Positions 16,761 through 26,413 of a DNA stretch of 32,264 nucleotides are shown here, one piece after another (the first letter of the stretch is position 1; the number at the start of each line of letters is the position of its first letter). The DNA comes from Clostridia bacterium. Lineage in GTDB: Bacteria > Bacillota > Clostridia > Clostridiales > Clostridiaceae. Where the stretch lies: contig JAAYTB010000016.1 of NCBI GenBank assembly GCA_012523855.1, positions 1-32,264 on the forward strand. The letters run 5' to 3'. The translations under genes and the position numbers were made by a program. Below the pieces are notes generated by a model that worked only from the letters and a program-made list of their open reading frames with translations, ran no database searches and was not told where the DNA came from.

Positions 16761-17444
16761 TTACCAAAACTTTTTCTTTATAGACAACTTTACATATATA
16801 AATATCAAGATAAAACTATATACTAATGCACCTGCTAATGAGAAAAGCAAGTTCATTCCCTCAGACTGATATACATAATAAGCTGGTGGCAATATCAGCA
16901 TAAGGTACTTAATAGCTGGTTGATCAGCTATTACCAACCCTTGAATGCAGGATAGTACCATTACTAACAGTAAAATCATTATTGAGGCTTTCCTATCCTT
17001 TAAGATCTTTGACTCAAATAGATTGGCTACAGCTATACCAAGAAATCCTATAACAGCTTGCATAAGAAAACCAAATAATATATCTGTAACATTTACAATC
17101 TCTTTAAAAGTTCCAATGAGAATGGGAAACAAGATTGATACGAAATTTAATGCTAGTACATATATGAATAAAAAGAAAATTCTCATAACATAATATTTCA
17201 TCTCGTTATTTGTGTTTAAAAGTACTAGTTGTTTCTGAGTTGTGTCCTCTATCTCATTAAAATTATAAGTTATCCATATAGCTGTTATGTACATGAAAAT
17301 TGCTGATACTTGAAAACCATAAAATATTCTATCTATAATAGCTAAATATGTTGACATCACTGCAATTATAAAGAACAATGTAGGTGGAATATACTTATGT
17401 GAATTAACAAGTACCTTATAATAATATCTTAAATGTGCTTTCAC
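16761..17444 (-). CDS. ABC-2-type transporter membrane subunit
   Basis: This 227-aa protein has six predicted membrane helices and little else, typical of the permease half of bacitracin/lantibiotic-type or other ABC-2 exporters. The start is GTG 17444, set by AAAGGAGG 8 bp upstream. It begins 23 bp after the ATPase gene and is surely co-transcribed with it. The sequence gives no indication of the substrate. Confidence 0.82.
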   Translation of the reverse strand: MKAHLRYYYKVLVNSHKYIPPTLFFIIAVMSTYLAIIDRIFYGFQVSAIFMYITAIWITYNFNEIEDTTQKQLVLLNTNNEMKYYVMRIFFLFIYVLALNFVSILFPILIGTFKEIVNVTDILFGFLMQAVIGFLGIAVANLFESKILKDRKASIMILLLVMVLSCIQGLVIADQPAIKYLMLILPPAYYVYQSEGMNLLFSLAGALVYSFILIFIYVKLSIKKKFW

Positions 17445-17467
17445 CTTTTAAACCTCCTTTAGCTACG

Positions 17468-18310
17468 CTATTCTCTTATTTCATTTAGACTAATAACACT
17501 TAAACCATTCTTTATGGCAGTTAATACCACATCATCACATCTATCCTTCTCTGCCACTACATTTAGAATCTGTCGATGTATTTCTACATTAACTACCCCC
17601 TCCATATATCTGATTATTTCAGTAGCTTTATCGTTCATATTTTTTAGTTGAACCAGCATTAGAGGTTTATTGCTTGATTCTTCCCCTTGATAATCAGAAA
17701 TCTGGCCTTTTTCAATAATAACTATTCGATCAGATACACTTTCAATTAAATGAAGCTCATGTGCAGCTAGTAAAATTGTAACTCCCTTCTTTTTTAAGTT
17801 AGTAACCAATTTAATAAAAGTACTTTGGGACATTGAATCTTGTCCTGTTAAAGGCTCATCTAATATTAATAAGGGACAATTTATTAATAAGGCATGTATA
17901 ATGGCGATTTTTTGTGCAGAACCTTTAGACAAATCCCTTATCTTTAAATTTGCCATACTTTCTATCTCGAACTCTTCATATAATTTACTTAAGGAATTTT
18001 TTATATCATCTTGTTTTAATCCGTATATCTCTCCCATAAGCATTAAATATTCATTGGCCGTAAAGTTTAATTTAGGAAAACGTTCAGGCACATAACTAAT
18101 TCTAAGGTCCTTCTCTAGTATATTTCGTTCACCACTAGTGGGAGCTATAAAGCCAGCAATTAATTTTAATAGTGTACTTTTTCCCTGACCATTTTTCCCT
18201 AGTATAGTTAAAGTTTGTCCTTTATAAAGACTTAAATTAATATCCTTCAAGATAATTTTGCCATTAGCACTTTTTCTAATCCTTTTCAACTCCATGATTA
18301 TATTATCCAT
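17468..18310 (-). CDS. ABC transporter ATP-binding subunit
   Basis: This is a 280-aa ATPase. Walker A GKNGQGKST is at 38-46, the signature LSKGS at 127-131, Walker B LLILDE at 147-152 and the H-loop histidine at 184. The tail (about 220-280) is a small domain often seen in exporter ATPases of this group. With the next gene it forms an exporter of unknown substrate. GGGGTGAG lies about 10 bp before ATG 18310. Confidence 0.92.
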   Translation of the reverse strand: MDNIIMELKRIRKSANGKIILKDINLSLYKGQTLTILGKNGQGKSTLLKLIAGFIAPTSGERNILEKDLRISYVPERFPKLNFTANEYLMLMGEIYGLKQDDIKNSLSKLYEEFEIESMANLKIRDLSKGSAQKIAIIHALLINCPLLILDEPLTGQDSMSQSTFIKLVTNLKKKGVTILLAAHELHLIESVSDRIVIIEKGQISDYQGEESSNKPLMLVQLKNMNDKATEIIRYMEGVVNVEIHRQILNVVAEKDRCDDVVLTAIKNGLSVISLNEIRE

Positions 18311-18467
18311 TAATAATAGCTCACCCCTTCAAATTTCTAATCTGTAAAAGCTTTTAATTTAAAGCCAGGTTTTTAACATTTTACAAAAACATCAAATTAT
18401 AATCTTATTATATCATTTTTTGTTAAGTTTGCATACATATTTTAGCAAAATTAAGATTTACATCCAT

Positions 18468-18496
18468 AATAAAAGAAGGCTAAGCCTTCTTTTATT
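18468..18496 (-). terminator. Terminator of helicase-nuclease 2
   Basis: A perfect 13-bp stem, AATAAAAGAAGGC / GCCTTCTTTTATT, has a 3-nt loop and overlaps the stop codon of the gene, so it is very close-coupled. Confidence 0.8.
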
Positions 18497-21400
18497 AATC
18501 CTGTATATTATATATTCCCATAGCTTCTTTTATAGTTTCATCAGGATTACGATAAAATTTACTAGCCCGAATTCTTACAAAGTCCCAGCCCATCCTTTCT
18601 AAAGCAGCTTGATATTTTAAATCCTCCTCTATTCTTTCAAGACCTTGGTATTTATCTCCATCACAGAGCACCGCTAGCTTTTTACCAGCTACTTTTACCA
18701 CCATATCTATACGCCAATCCCCTACTGGCCATTGAGGAATAACCTTAAAACCTTTATTTCTCAACATATTTAGCACTTCATTTTCAAATAATGAATTAGT
18801 TTTTCCAGATTGATTATATATTTCTTTATCAAAGGCGTAAGGGCTTTCTGCATGTTTTATTAACTTTAATCTCAAGTCCCCTTCTTGTAAATCCTTTTCT
18901 GGATCCAAAGAGTGGACTATCCACATCTGATCCCTAGCTCTGCTAGCTGCCACATTAAATCGCTTTTTAATAGATTCATGTGGTCCATATCCCATACTTG
19001 TCAAAATTTCACCTTCTTTAGCTGCATTGACCAGTGAAATAAATATAATATCTCTCTCATCACCTTGAAATTGAGCTGGTGTACCACAGAGCAATTTAGT
19101 TCTTTCATAGTCAACTGGTTCAATTGCACCATGGAGCTTGTCTTCGATTAATTTTGCTTGTTCTTCTCCTGCTAAGGATATTACTCCAAAGCTCTTATCC
19201 TTATATTCAGGCTTTGAGATACAGCTTTTAATTAGTGAAACTACTGCCTCCGCTTCTTCTTGATTCGTTCTTTCTGTAGCCATAGAGTTTTTGACCCTGT
19301 AACTTACCAATGAAGGCTTACAACTAACATTGCTATGATCCCTCAAAGGAATTATCCTTCCTTTGTATGATAACTTGTTACTAAATTGTATTATAGGTGC
19401 TACACATCTAAAATGTTCCTTCAAACACACAGGTTTACAACCAGATGTTTTTGCTATGTCATAAATAGATAGCTCAGGAGTATATAAATGTTGGTTAGGA
19501 ATATCCTTCAAATATTTATCTATCAAATCTTCGTAATCCTCGATATCTTCACCTTCTGATAGTGGGCTTACTTGTTCATCATCACCTACAATAACTACTT
19601 GTTTTCCCATATAAAGAACTGCCAGGGCTAAAATATCAGCTTGGCTAGCCTCGTCAATAATTACTACATCGAATTTACTAATTTGAGGATTAAAGTTTTC
19701 CACTACAGTATTTAAAGACATAATCCATGCCGGTACTGCACTTTGACACTCTACCATCAATTCTCTAGCTTTAACTTTCAGAGCCCCTATTCTCTTTCCG
19801 CTACCATTACGAATACTTTTCATTGTAAGTTTCCAGCCTTCCATAGCCTGGATTTGATCTAGAGTAATACTTTGGATTTTCTTTAACCAAGCCTTCTTAT
19901 CCAACAATTCTGCTGTTACCTTCCGAACAGATTCTTCTAAACGGCGAATTTCTTCCTGTATACTTTCTATGCTCACTTCAGCTCTTTTGTCTAGTTCATC
20001 ACTTAATTGCCTCCACTTCCATGCTAACTGTATATCTCCTGGTACATATGTAACTCCGTGGATGCCAAGCCTATCACTTATAGCGTTTGCCCATTCTGGT
20101 GCACTTGTAGATAATTTCTTTATTAATTCTTTTCTCTTTACCTTTATATTTCGGCATTTAATCATGCTCATAATCAACTTATAAGCCCTCTTATACTTGC
20201 TTGCATCTTTGTTATTTACTGCAGTTATAATAAGCTCATTAGCAGCTCCTATGCTGTACTTACTAAGAAGCATTGCCATATTTTTTAAGGTTTCTTCATT
20301 TTTTTCATAGCTTATTCTAACTATTTGTGCTTCTATAATTGGTGTTAATTCATCAGTAACCTTCTTCTTAATGTTTTTTAATAATTCAAATTCCTTATGC
20401 TTTTCCTTATTTTCATTAAAGAAAGTCTCCCACTTGAATCCTAGCCATTCTAGCTGAGTAACTAGTAGTTTCCAACTGTTGTTATACCAAGTTAATCTAG
20501 AATCGATTCGACTAGCATATTGTACCAATTTATATTCGGGAAATGGTCCAAGATCCGAAGTCTTTGGTCCTCCTAAAAAAGCTACAAGTTTATCCCATTT
20601 TTTCAGAACTTGTTTTCTCATTAAATTAATCTCTATTAAATTCATAAGGATAGTGAATTCATCAGGCTTAGTTGGTACCTTTCCTTTAACTTTAATGTTT
20701 GATAATACTTTGTTCCAGACAGGTTTAGTTACAAGCTTAAATTTGCTGATAGTCTTATTGCTTCGAACAAATACTACCATTTCCTTAAGAACCTTCAAAG
20801 TTCTTTCATTATTTAAACTTTCGTGTATATAAGGTTTGTATTCTGACTCATATTTCTTAAACTTAACAGTTTCCTCATAAAGGACTCTAATAGTATAAAT
20901 AAGTTTTTTCCATTCTTCCTTTATAGAATCAGACTTATATCCATCCTCAATTATAGTCATTATCCATGGCTTACTCTCATCTATTACTTCCACAGATTTT
21001 ATTATGTCAACTAGTAATTTATTTAACTCATTTATGTCCTTTCGGGGGTTTTCCCACAAGTCTTTCCTGAAGTCCAACTCCTTATTACTTAAGGATTTTT
21101 GCACTTTAATTAATTCCTCAAACTCTCCAGGATTCATAATTAGGGAAGGATCTGGATATTCGAAATCGCACTCTACTTCAACTTCTTTTGTTAAGATACC
21201 ATTAGACTCATATAGTTCTTTCACTTCCCAAGTATTCAAACTTAATTTATTGCCTAAGCGAACCGGTGAAGGTATCCAATCATTTCCTTCCTTGTTTTCA
21301 GCCACAAATTTAGCTGCTTCTACTGGAGTGAACTCTTCATCTTCAAATTTAATTGGCATATATTCTTTTTCTATTTCATTTTTTAATTGCTCCCTTTTAG

Positions 21401-22805
21401 ACCTTAAAGTAGTAATAAGATTTTTTCTCTCTTCTTCCAATGAATTCACTGCTTCTATTAACAAGGCTTCATTAGTATTATTTCTCCTTTCATTTAGAGC
21501 ATCAATAGATTTCTCTAACTCATGAGATTTACTAACATCCTTTAATACCGGAAGGCATAAGGGTTGTAATTTTTCTTCTATCTTTTCTCTCAATACCTTT
21601 AATGCTTTTTCTGTATGACTTGTTATGAGAACCCTTTTCCCTTGTGATAATAAATGTCCTGTTAAATTTGCTATAGTATGTGTCTTACCAGTTCCAGGAG
21701 GTCCTTGAACAAGGACGGCATCTCTATGTTCTAACAGCTTGGCCACCAAGATCTGCTCAGCATTAGCAGGTTTAGCATATAGTATATCTTCATCATCTAT
21801 ACTTAGGGCTAATTCAGCATCATCTTGACTACTCAGCTTATCAAGAGCCAGATCTCCTTGTGCCCCTGCAATACGCTTTAAAAATCTAGGTATATTATCG
21901 TTATAGTCTATATCGTTTAAAATGGATTCTATTGCTATGTTAAAGCCTGTATCTTTTTTTCTGATAAAGAGCAAGTGCTCCCTAATAATAGCTAATTCAA
22001 AATTATCAGTTTCATGGTCATTTTCTTTTGAAAAATATCCTTTCGGAGATAGGGCTTTGCAAAGCCTTCTAAGAAAATCATCTGTATTTTCTTCATCTAT
22101 TATAGAATAATGCTTTTCCTCTAATTCCTTAATGCAATCAGCCATGGCATGGGAATCCATATCTACCACTCCTGTCCAAAGAGTAGAGCACAACTCTACA
22201 TCATCATGACTTAAGCTTAAGGTAAATTCTCCTTCTTTTGAATTCAACTTCAAGTCTACTTTTTGAATTAATACTGGATGATTAATTTCTTTTCCTTCCT
22301 TAGTGGTATATTTCAAAATACCGTCCCCTATCACTAATTCAATAAGCTCAGACTCCTTATCTACTTCTGAATATATTTTATACAATTCCTTAAATACCTT
22401 CATAGCTTGCCTGGCAGATCTTTCTCTTTCCAGCCACTGATTTCTTTTTTCTTCCCATATACTAAACATATCCAAAAGACTATTATCATCTGTAACGATT
22501 TCAACCTTTTCATCTAGGTTGTTCCAATTACCTCTGATACATGTTATCAAATCTTCTGGAGGACTTGGACACTCCTTTACTAGAGGTTTTTTTACTCTAA
22601 GGAGGTCATCCTTATCTTCTGAACTATCAATATTCTTATTCTTCCTTAGAACATTAAGGCACTGAATAGATTCATGCTCTGGCAAGTCCTTAAAAGATCT
22701 CTTCCACTTATAGTTGTTCGTGTTAAAAATAACAGGATTTTTCAACTCATTAAGAGCTTTAGCATAATTAAATATTTGATATAAAGCTTTTTTATAATCT
22801 TCCAT
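18495..22805 (-). CDS. SF1 (UPF1/COG1112-type) helicase with C-terminal Vsr/DUF559-like domain, paralogue 2
   Basis: This 1436-aa protein is a clear paralogue of the one at 904-5394. The order is the same: N-terminal region of about 360 aa, Walker A GPPGTGKT (368-375), long charged middle, Walker B DEAS (about 1051), QGDERDIIF, NVAASRARDQ, then the C-terminal nuclease-like tail. In the tail RIDMV is kept, but the motif that is IECDGERWHG in paralogue 1 reads VLCDGDKYQG here, so the glutamate is leucine (L1380) while D1382 remains. The nuclease may be inactive or altered. I choose ATG 22805 because GAGGAG lies 9 bp before it; the longer reading from 22829 overlaps that site. It probably acts on nucleic acid in the cytosol. 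Confidence 0.85.
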   Translation of the reverse strand: MEDYKKALYQIFNYAKALNELKNPVIFNTNNYKWKRSFKDLPEHESIQCLNVLRKNKNIDSSEDKDDLLRVKKPLVKECPSPPEDLITCIRGNWNNLDEKVEIVTDDNSLLDMFSIWEEKRNQWLERERSARQAMKVFKELYKIYSEVDKESELIELVIGDGILKYTTKEGKEINHPVLIQKVDLKLNSKEGEFTLSLSHDDVELCSTLWTGVVDMDSHAMADCIKELEEKHYSIIDEENTDDFLRRLCKALSPKGYFSKENDHETDNFELAIIREHLLFIRKKDTGFNIAIESILNDIDYNDNIPRFLKRIAGAQGDLALDKLSSQDDAELALSIDDEDILYAKPANAEQILVAKLLEHRDAVLVQGPPGTGKTHTIANLTGHLLSQGKRVLITSHTEKALKVLREKIEEKLQPLCLPVLKDVSKSHELEKSIDALNERRNNTNEALLIEAVNSLEEERKNLITTLRSKREQLKNEIEKEYMPIKFEDEEFTPVEAAKFVAENKEGNDWIPSPVRLGNKLSLNTWEVKELYESNGILTKEVEVECDFEYPDPSLIMNPGEFEELIKVQKSLSNKELDFRKDLWENPRKDINELNKLLVDIIKSVEVIDESKPWIMTIIEDGYKSDSIKEEWKKLIYTIRVLYEETVKFKKYESEYKPYIHESLNNERTLKVLKEMVVFVRSNKTISKFKLVTKPVWNKVLSNIKVKGKVPTKPDEFTILMNLIEINLMRKQVLKKWDKLVAFLGGPKTSDLGPFPEYKLVQYASRIDSRLTWYNNSWKLLVTQLEWLGFKWETFFNENKEKHKEFELLKNIKKKVTDELTPIIEAQIVRISYEKNEETLKNMAMLLSKYSIGAANELIITAVNNKDASKYKRAYKLIMSMIKCRNIKVKRKELIKKLSTSAPEWANAISDRLGIHGVTYVPGDIQLAWKWRQLSDELDKRAEVSIESIQEEIRRLEESVRKVTAELLDKKAWLKKIQSITLDQIQAMEGWKLTMKSIRNGSGKRIGALKVKARELMVECQSAVPAWIMSLNTVVENFNPQISKFDVVIIDEASQADILALAVLYMGKQVVIVGDDEQVSPLSEGEDIEDYEDLIDKYLKDIPNQHLYTPELSIYDIAKTSGCKPVCLKEHFRCVAPIIQFSNKLSYKGRIIPLRDHSNVSCKPSLVSYRVKNSMATERTNQEEAEAVVSLIKSCISKPEYKDKSFGVISLAGEEQAKLIEDKLHGAIEPVDYERTKLLCGTPAQFQGDERDIIFISLVNAAKEGEILTSMGYGPHESIKKRFNVAASRARDQMWIVHSLDPEKDLQEGDLRLKLIKHAESPYAFDKEIYNQSGKTNSLFENEVLNMLRNKGFKVIPQWPVGDWRIDMVVKVAGKKLAVLCDGDKYQGLERIEEDLKYQAALERMGWDFVRIRASKFYRNPDETIKEAMGIYNIQD

Positions 22806-22877
22806 TGTATTACTCTCCTCAAACATCATTTGACTTTTTCTTAATACCTTTTCATTTGGTATATCTATCTATAGTAA

Positions 22878-22906
22878 ATTATACCATTATTTGTTAATAC
22901 TTGTAA
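22878..22906 (-). promoter_or_regulatory. Promoter of helicase-nuclease 2
   Basis: On the minus strand TTACAA (22901-22906), 17 bp and a perfect TATAAT (22878-22883) lie about 75 bp before the start. A short inverted repeat, GGTATA / TATACC (22858-22863 and 22880-22885), overlaps the -10 and may be an operator, but it is too short to trust. Confidence 0.7.
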
Positions 22907-22972
22907 CATATTTTTATTAATTTTGTTATTTTTTTCATAACACCTTTAAAAAATAAGATGATATGGGAAAAA

Positions 22973-23014
22973 GGAGATATTGCTAACCACCTATGGCAGA
23001 AACAATATCTCCCT
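22973..23014 (-). terminator. Terminator of the penicillin-binding protein gene
   Basis: GGAGATATTG / CAATATCTCC (22973-22982 and 23003-23012) with a 20-nt loop is followed on the minus strand by CTTTTTCCC. Confidence 0.7.
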
Positions 23015-23019
23015 CTTTA

Positions 23020-25065
23020 TCATTTAAGCACATCCCTAACCATAGGTACTACGTAATGACTACCACCTTTATCTTTAACATTTTGAATCATCATGGTAAT
23101 TACAAAATCAGGATTCTCTGTATCAAAAGCTACAAACCAACCATTTTCCTCTGCAGTAGTATCTTCATGGCTTTTTTGTAATTGTGCAGTACCTGTTTTG
23201 CCCCCAATGCTACGGCCAGCTATTTTTGCTTCATGGCCAGTTCCTTTAGGATCTTCAACTACTTTTTTGAAATTTTCTCTAAGTAAACCTACCTTATCAG
23301 CCTTGATAGCTTTTTCCTTCCAAATAGAAGCTGTCCATCCCTCTTTAAGCTCTATTACTGGTTTCATTATATCTCCATTATTAACTAGGGCACTATAGCA
23401 TAATGAAAGGTGTAGGGGACTCATTAATATTTCACCTTGTCCATAACCTGAATCTGCAAGAAGTATATCACTTTCTATTGTATCTCCATTCATAAGCTGA
23501 GACTTTTGAAAGGGAAATTCAAAGGGAAACTCTTCACCTATTCCAAATTTTTTAGCACCTTCTATATATTTTTCTGCTCCTATTTTTCTTGCTTGCATGG
23601 CGAAATAGATGTTGTCTGAATAAACCAATGCCTTTGTTAAATTTATCGGTTCTGTGCTGTTATTAACCCTTGTAACTTTATAGTTGCCCCAACTACTATC
23701 TCCTTGCCACTGTTTTCCACTTATATTTATTCCCTCTTCCGGATTTATAACTCCTGTATTTAGACCTATAGCAGAAGTTATCAGCTTAAAAGTAGACCCT
23801 GGACAGTATACCTTATTAAACCTATTGAAAGTAGGATTTGTGTCTGAATTTTTCATTTTCTCAGCCATGGTTTTAGATATATAGGTAGTGTACATATTAG
23901 AATCAAAGTTCGGACTACTTACAAGAGCTAGTACTTCACCTGTCTTTGGTTCTACAGCTGCTGACGAACCTGGCTCACCCCTCATGGTTTTATATATTTT
24001 TTCTTGCAAGTCTAAATCAATAGCTATTTTTATATTTTCACCATTCTTTGGTTCTTTTTTTGCTATAGTTATTTTTTCTATTTCTCTTCCTTCTTCAATT
24101 TTAGAAATGTATATTTCTGCACCATTTTCACCTTTTAATCTTTTGTCATATACTTGTTCTAATCCCATTTTACCAATAAGGCACTGTGAAGAATAACCAT
24201 CTGATTTTAACTTTTCTAACTCTTCTTGAGTTATAGGGCCTATATAGCCTATTAAGCTACCACAAGCTTCTTTTCCAGGGTAAACTCTTGACTCTACCCT
24301 ATTAAATACTACCCCTGCTAAAGGATAAAGCTTATACTTTTTTTCCACATCTTCCTTTGATATATTTACAATAGGCACTTGCCAATCTGGATTTGTATTG
24401 GCCTCTAATTTCTCTCTTATAGTTGACTCTGATATATCAAGAATCTCTGCCATTTTTTTAATATTTTCTTCATAAGGCTGAAATCTTTTTGGTTCTATGG
24501 CCACTGACAGCACTTGCCCATTTATAGCTAAAGGCTTACCTTTTCTATCATAAATTTCACCCCTTGTTGCAAGTAAGGTCCTTAAGCCAACTTTATCATC
24601 ACTGTCTAACTGAGGAAAAATCATATTAGTAGACCATTTTAAAAGCCATTTTTCTTCCTTATCTATTCTTTCCTTTTGTAATATTGCCTCAAAGTTATCT
24701 ACTGTCACCGTCCCTACTAAAGTATCCATAGTTAAACTGAAAGGTATTTTAACTTCTTCCTCTTTTATCTTTTCAATGCCTTGGGGATATTTAGCCTTAA
24801 TAGATATATTTTTAGCTTCTATATCTCCAAATATTTTTTCATACCTTTCTATAAATTCCTTCTCTGTTACTTTCTCTTTAGTAGTGCTTGATACCATTCC
24901 ATACAAACCTTTATAGTCGCCTTTCTCCCATTGCTGCTTATATTTTTCAAAGGCTTCTTTAGGGCTTTCCTTATCCTTTGAACAACTACATAAGCAAGAG
25001 GATAAGAAAATAATAGATAGCACAATTAAAATTAGGAGTTTTTTATTTTTTAAACTATTTAGCAT
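23020..25065 (-). CDS. Penicillin-binding lipoprotein, class B3 type (MecA_N domain)
   Basis: This 681-aa DD-transpeptidase cross-links peptidoglycan outside the membrane. A lipoprotein signal ends at LSSC (C24). Next come an NTF2-like MecA_N domain (about 33-150), the PBP dimerisation domain (about 155-320) and the transpeptidase (about 355-680). The active-site motifs are intact: S424-TFK, S483-D-N485 and K623-TG. The plan is that of Bacillus PbpC and staphylococcal PBP2a, and length matches (~670 aa). Being class B3 does not in itself mean beta-lactam resistance. AAGGAGGT precedes ATG 25065. It is monocistronic with its own terminator. Confidence 0.93.
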   Translation of the reverse strand: MLNSLKNKKLLILIVLSIIFLSSCLCSCSKDKESPKEAFEKYKQQWEKGDYKGLYGMVSSTTKEKVTEKEFIERYEKIFGDIEAKNISIKAKYPQGIEKIKEEEVKIPFSLTMDTLVGTVTVDNFEAILQKERIDKEEKWLLKWSTNMIFPQLDSDDKVGLRTLLATRGEIYDRKGKPLAINGQVLSVAIEPKRFQPYEENIKKMAEILDISESTIREKLEANTNPDWQVPIVNISKEDVEKKYKLYPLAGVVFNRVESRVYPGKEACGSLIGYIGPITQEELEKLKSDGYSSQCLIGKMGLEQVYDKRLKGENGAEIYISKIEEGREIEKITIAKKEPKNGENIKIAIDLDLQEKIYKTMRGEPGSSAAVEPKTGEVLALVSSPNFDSNMYTTYISKTMAEKMKNSDTNPTFNRFNKVYCPGSTFKLITSAIGLNTGVINPEEGINISGKQWQGDSSWGNYKVTRVNNSTEPINLTKALVYSDNIYFAMQARKIGAEKYIEGAKKFGIGEEFPFEFPFQKSQLMNGDTIESDILLADSGYGQGEILMSPLHLSLCYSALVNNGDIMKPVIELKEGWTASIWKEKAIKADKVGLLRENFKKVVEDPKGTGHEAKIAGRSIGGKTGTAQLQKSHEDTTAEENGWFVAFDTENPDFVITMMIQNVKDKGGSHYVVPMVRDVLK

Positions 25066-25187
25066 TCTTTTACTAAACCTCCTTTTAACAACTGTTATAA
25101 ATTCTACCCCTGCATTGTAACTTTATTCAACTTTGAAAATTTTAGCACTACTAAGGCTTTTTTAATCCATCCAGTAAGCCCTTCTTT

Positions 25188-26213
25188 CTATATTGTTAGG
25201 TTATAGATCACAGCGGTACAATGGCAAGGAGTTTCCTTGCATTGCATACATTTGTAGCCCTTTTCAATGCTCTCATCTGACCAATATTCAGGAACTTCTA
25301 CTATAATATTAAATCCTAAGTTTTTTAATATACCATTCATATTAGTTGAATTTTTATATTTAGTAGCAATGGAGCATACCATTTGAACCCCAGCCTTTTT
25401 AAACTCTTTCATACAACTCTCTGCTAGCTTGGTTCCAATTCCATAACCTTGATGTTTTTCATCTACTACAAGAGTTTTAATAACTCCAATTTTATTGGCA
25501 TATTTTAATGACCTTGGTATCTCATCCTGGGTTATTCTCATTTTTTCTTCTATAATTTTGGGATGGGTAATATAGCCAATATAAAAACCTACAATCTTAT
25601 TATGAGTATCAATTGCCACTTCGCAATAATAGTCGGGAGAACCATTGCTTATCTTGTCTAAAACCTCTTGACTTAAATGATCTTTTCCTAAAAGATTATC
25701 TGCAATACTGATAATATGAGGTACATGACTCTTTGCAAGTTTTTTTATGCTGATATTATTACAAATTGGTTTAAATTCGTACATGCCAGAACTTACCCCT
25801 TGTCTTTCTCCATCTAAGCTTGATCTTAAACCTGACATATGTCTCCTACTATGAATCTTTAAGAAAAAAACTCCTGTACGCTTATCAATTGCATCTTCTG
25901 AATAGTAAATTCCATGAATATGACCTTCTTCAGACAGTTTTCCTTCTAAAATCCACTTTCGACTATCTTCTGACATAGCTGTCCTTCCATATATCCTCCT
26001 ACCACTTTGCCTTAATTCTGCTGAAGATGTAACTGCAAGATTTTCCTCCATATTTTCTTGAAATTTCGTTATATATCGTCCTGATACAGGGAATTTTCTC
26101 TCTAGTTTCATATCTAAATAGGCCTTTTTTGTATATGCTGTTACAATAGCTGTAAGTCCTCCAATAATGGCATAAAATAAATTGGTCCACGTCATATCAA
26201 ACATACCTTTCAT
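25188..26213 (-). CDS. Membrane-anchored GNAT-family acetyltransferase with Cys-rich tail
   Basis: This is a 341-aa protein from ATG 26213, which has GGAGG 5 bp upstream; TTG 26225 is less likely because it overlaps that site. A single membrane segment (about 8-28) is followed by a beta-rich domain (about 42-150) of unknown type, then a GNAT fold (about 153-310) with acetyl-CoA motif VVDEKHQGYGIGTKL. The tail has C-x2-C-x4-C-x-C (C322, C325, C330, C332), a possible metal site. The acceptor substrate is unknown. The unusual layout suggests a membrane-tethered, perhaps regulated, acetyltransferase. Confidence 0.82.
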   Translation of the reverse strand: MKGMFDMTWTNLFYAIIGGLTAIVTAYTKKAYLDMKLERKFPVSGRYITKFQENMEENLAVTSSAELRQSGRRIYGRTAMSEDSRKWILEGKLSEEGHIHGIYYSEDAIDKRTGVFFLKIHSRRHMSGLRSSLDGERQGVSSGMYEFKPICNNISIKKLAKSHVPHIISIADNLLGKDHLSQEVLDKISNGSPDYYCEVAIDTHNKIVGFYIGYITHPKIIEEKMRITQDEIPRSLKYANKIGVIKTLVVDEKHQGYGIGTKLAESCMKEFKKAGVQMVCSIATKYKNSTNMNGILKNLGFNIIVEVPEYWSDESIEKGYKCMQCKETPCHCTAVIYNLTI

Positions 26214-26250
26214 AGAAACCTCCAATCAAAATAAGTTACCATTTATTTAC

Positions 26251-26278
26251 ATTATACTATTTTTAATGCTTCTTGCAA
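26251..26278 (-). promoter_or_regulatory. Promoter of the GNAT gene
   Basis: On the minus strand TTGCAA (26273-26278), 16 bp and a perfect TATAAT (26251-26256) lie about 40 bp before the start codon. Confidence 0.7.
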
Positions 26279-26359
26279 ATGTCTTTTTTGTTAATAAGTA
26301 GTAAAGCTAAAAATTCTTTGACAAATTATATCATTATACACAGCTTAACTTTCCTTATG

Positions 26360-26368
26360 TGCTATAAT
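26360..26368 (+). promoter_or_regulatory. Extended -10 promoter of the Fe-alcohol dehydrogenase gene
   Basis: TGCTATAAT (26360-26368) is a perfect extended -10; no good -35 is correctly spaced. The start codon follows about 45 bp later. Confidence 0.6.
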
Positions 26369-26413
26369 AAATAATACTTACACTAATTTTTATCGGCGAA
26401 AGGAGTATTACAA

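Noticed and set aside
20479-21525. Longer plus-strand frames inside the helicase gene (117 and 173 aa)
   Set aside because: Complement shadows of a well-supported 1436-aa coding region.
22858-22885. GGTATA / TATACC repeat as an operator of helicase-nuclease 2
   Set aside because: Only 6-bp arms in AT-rich DNA and one arm lies in the -10; chance occurrence is likely.
23020-25065. Acquired mecA-type methicillin-resistance gene
   Set aside because: Class B3 PBPs with MecA_N domains are normal chromosomal genes in Firmicutes; no cassette or regulators lie around it.
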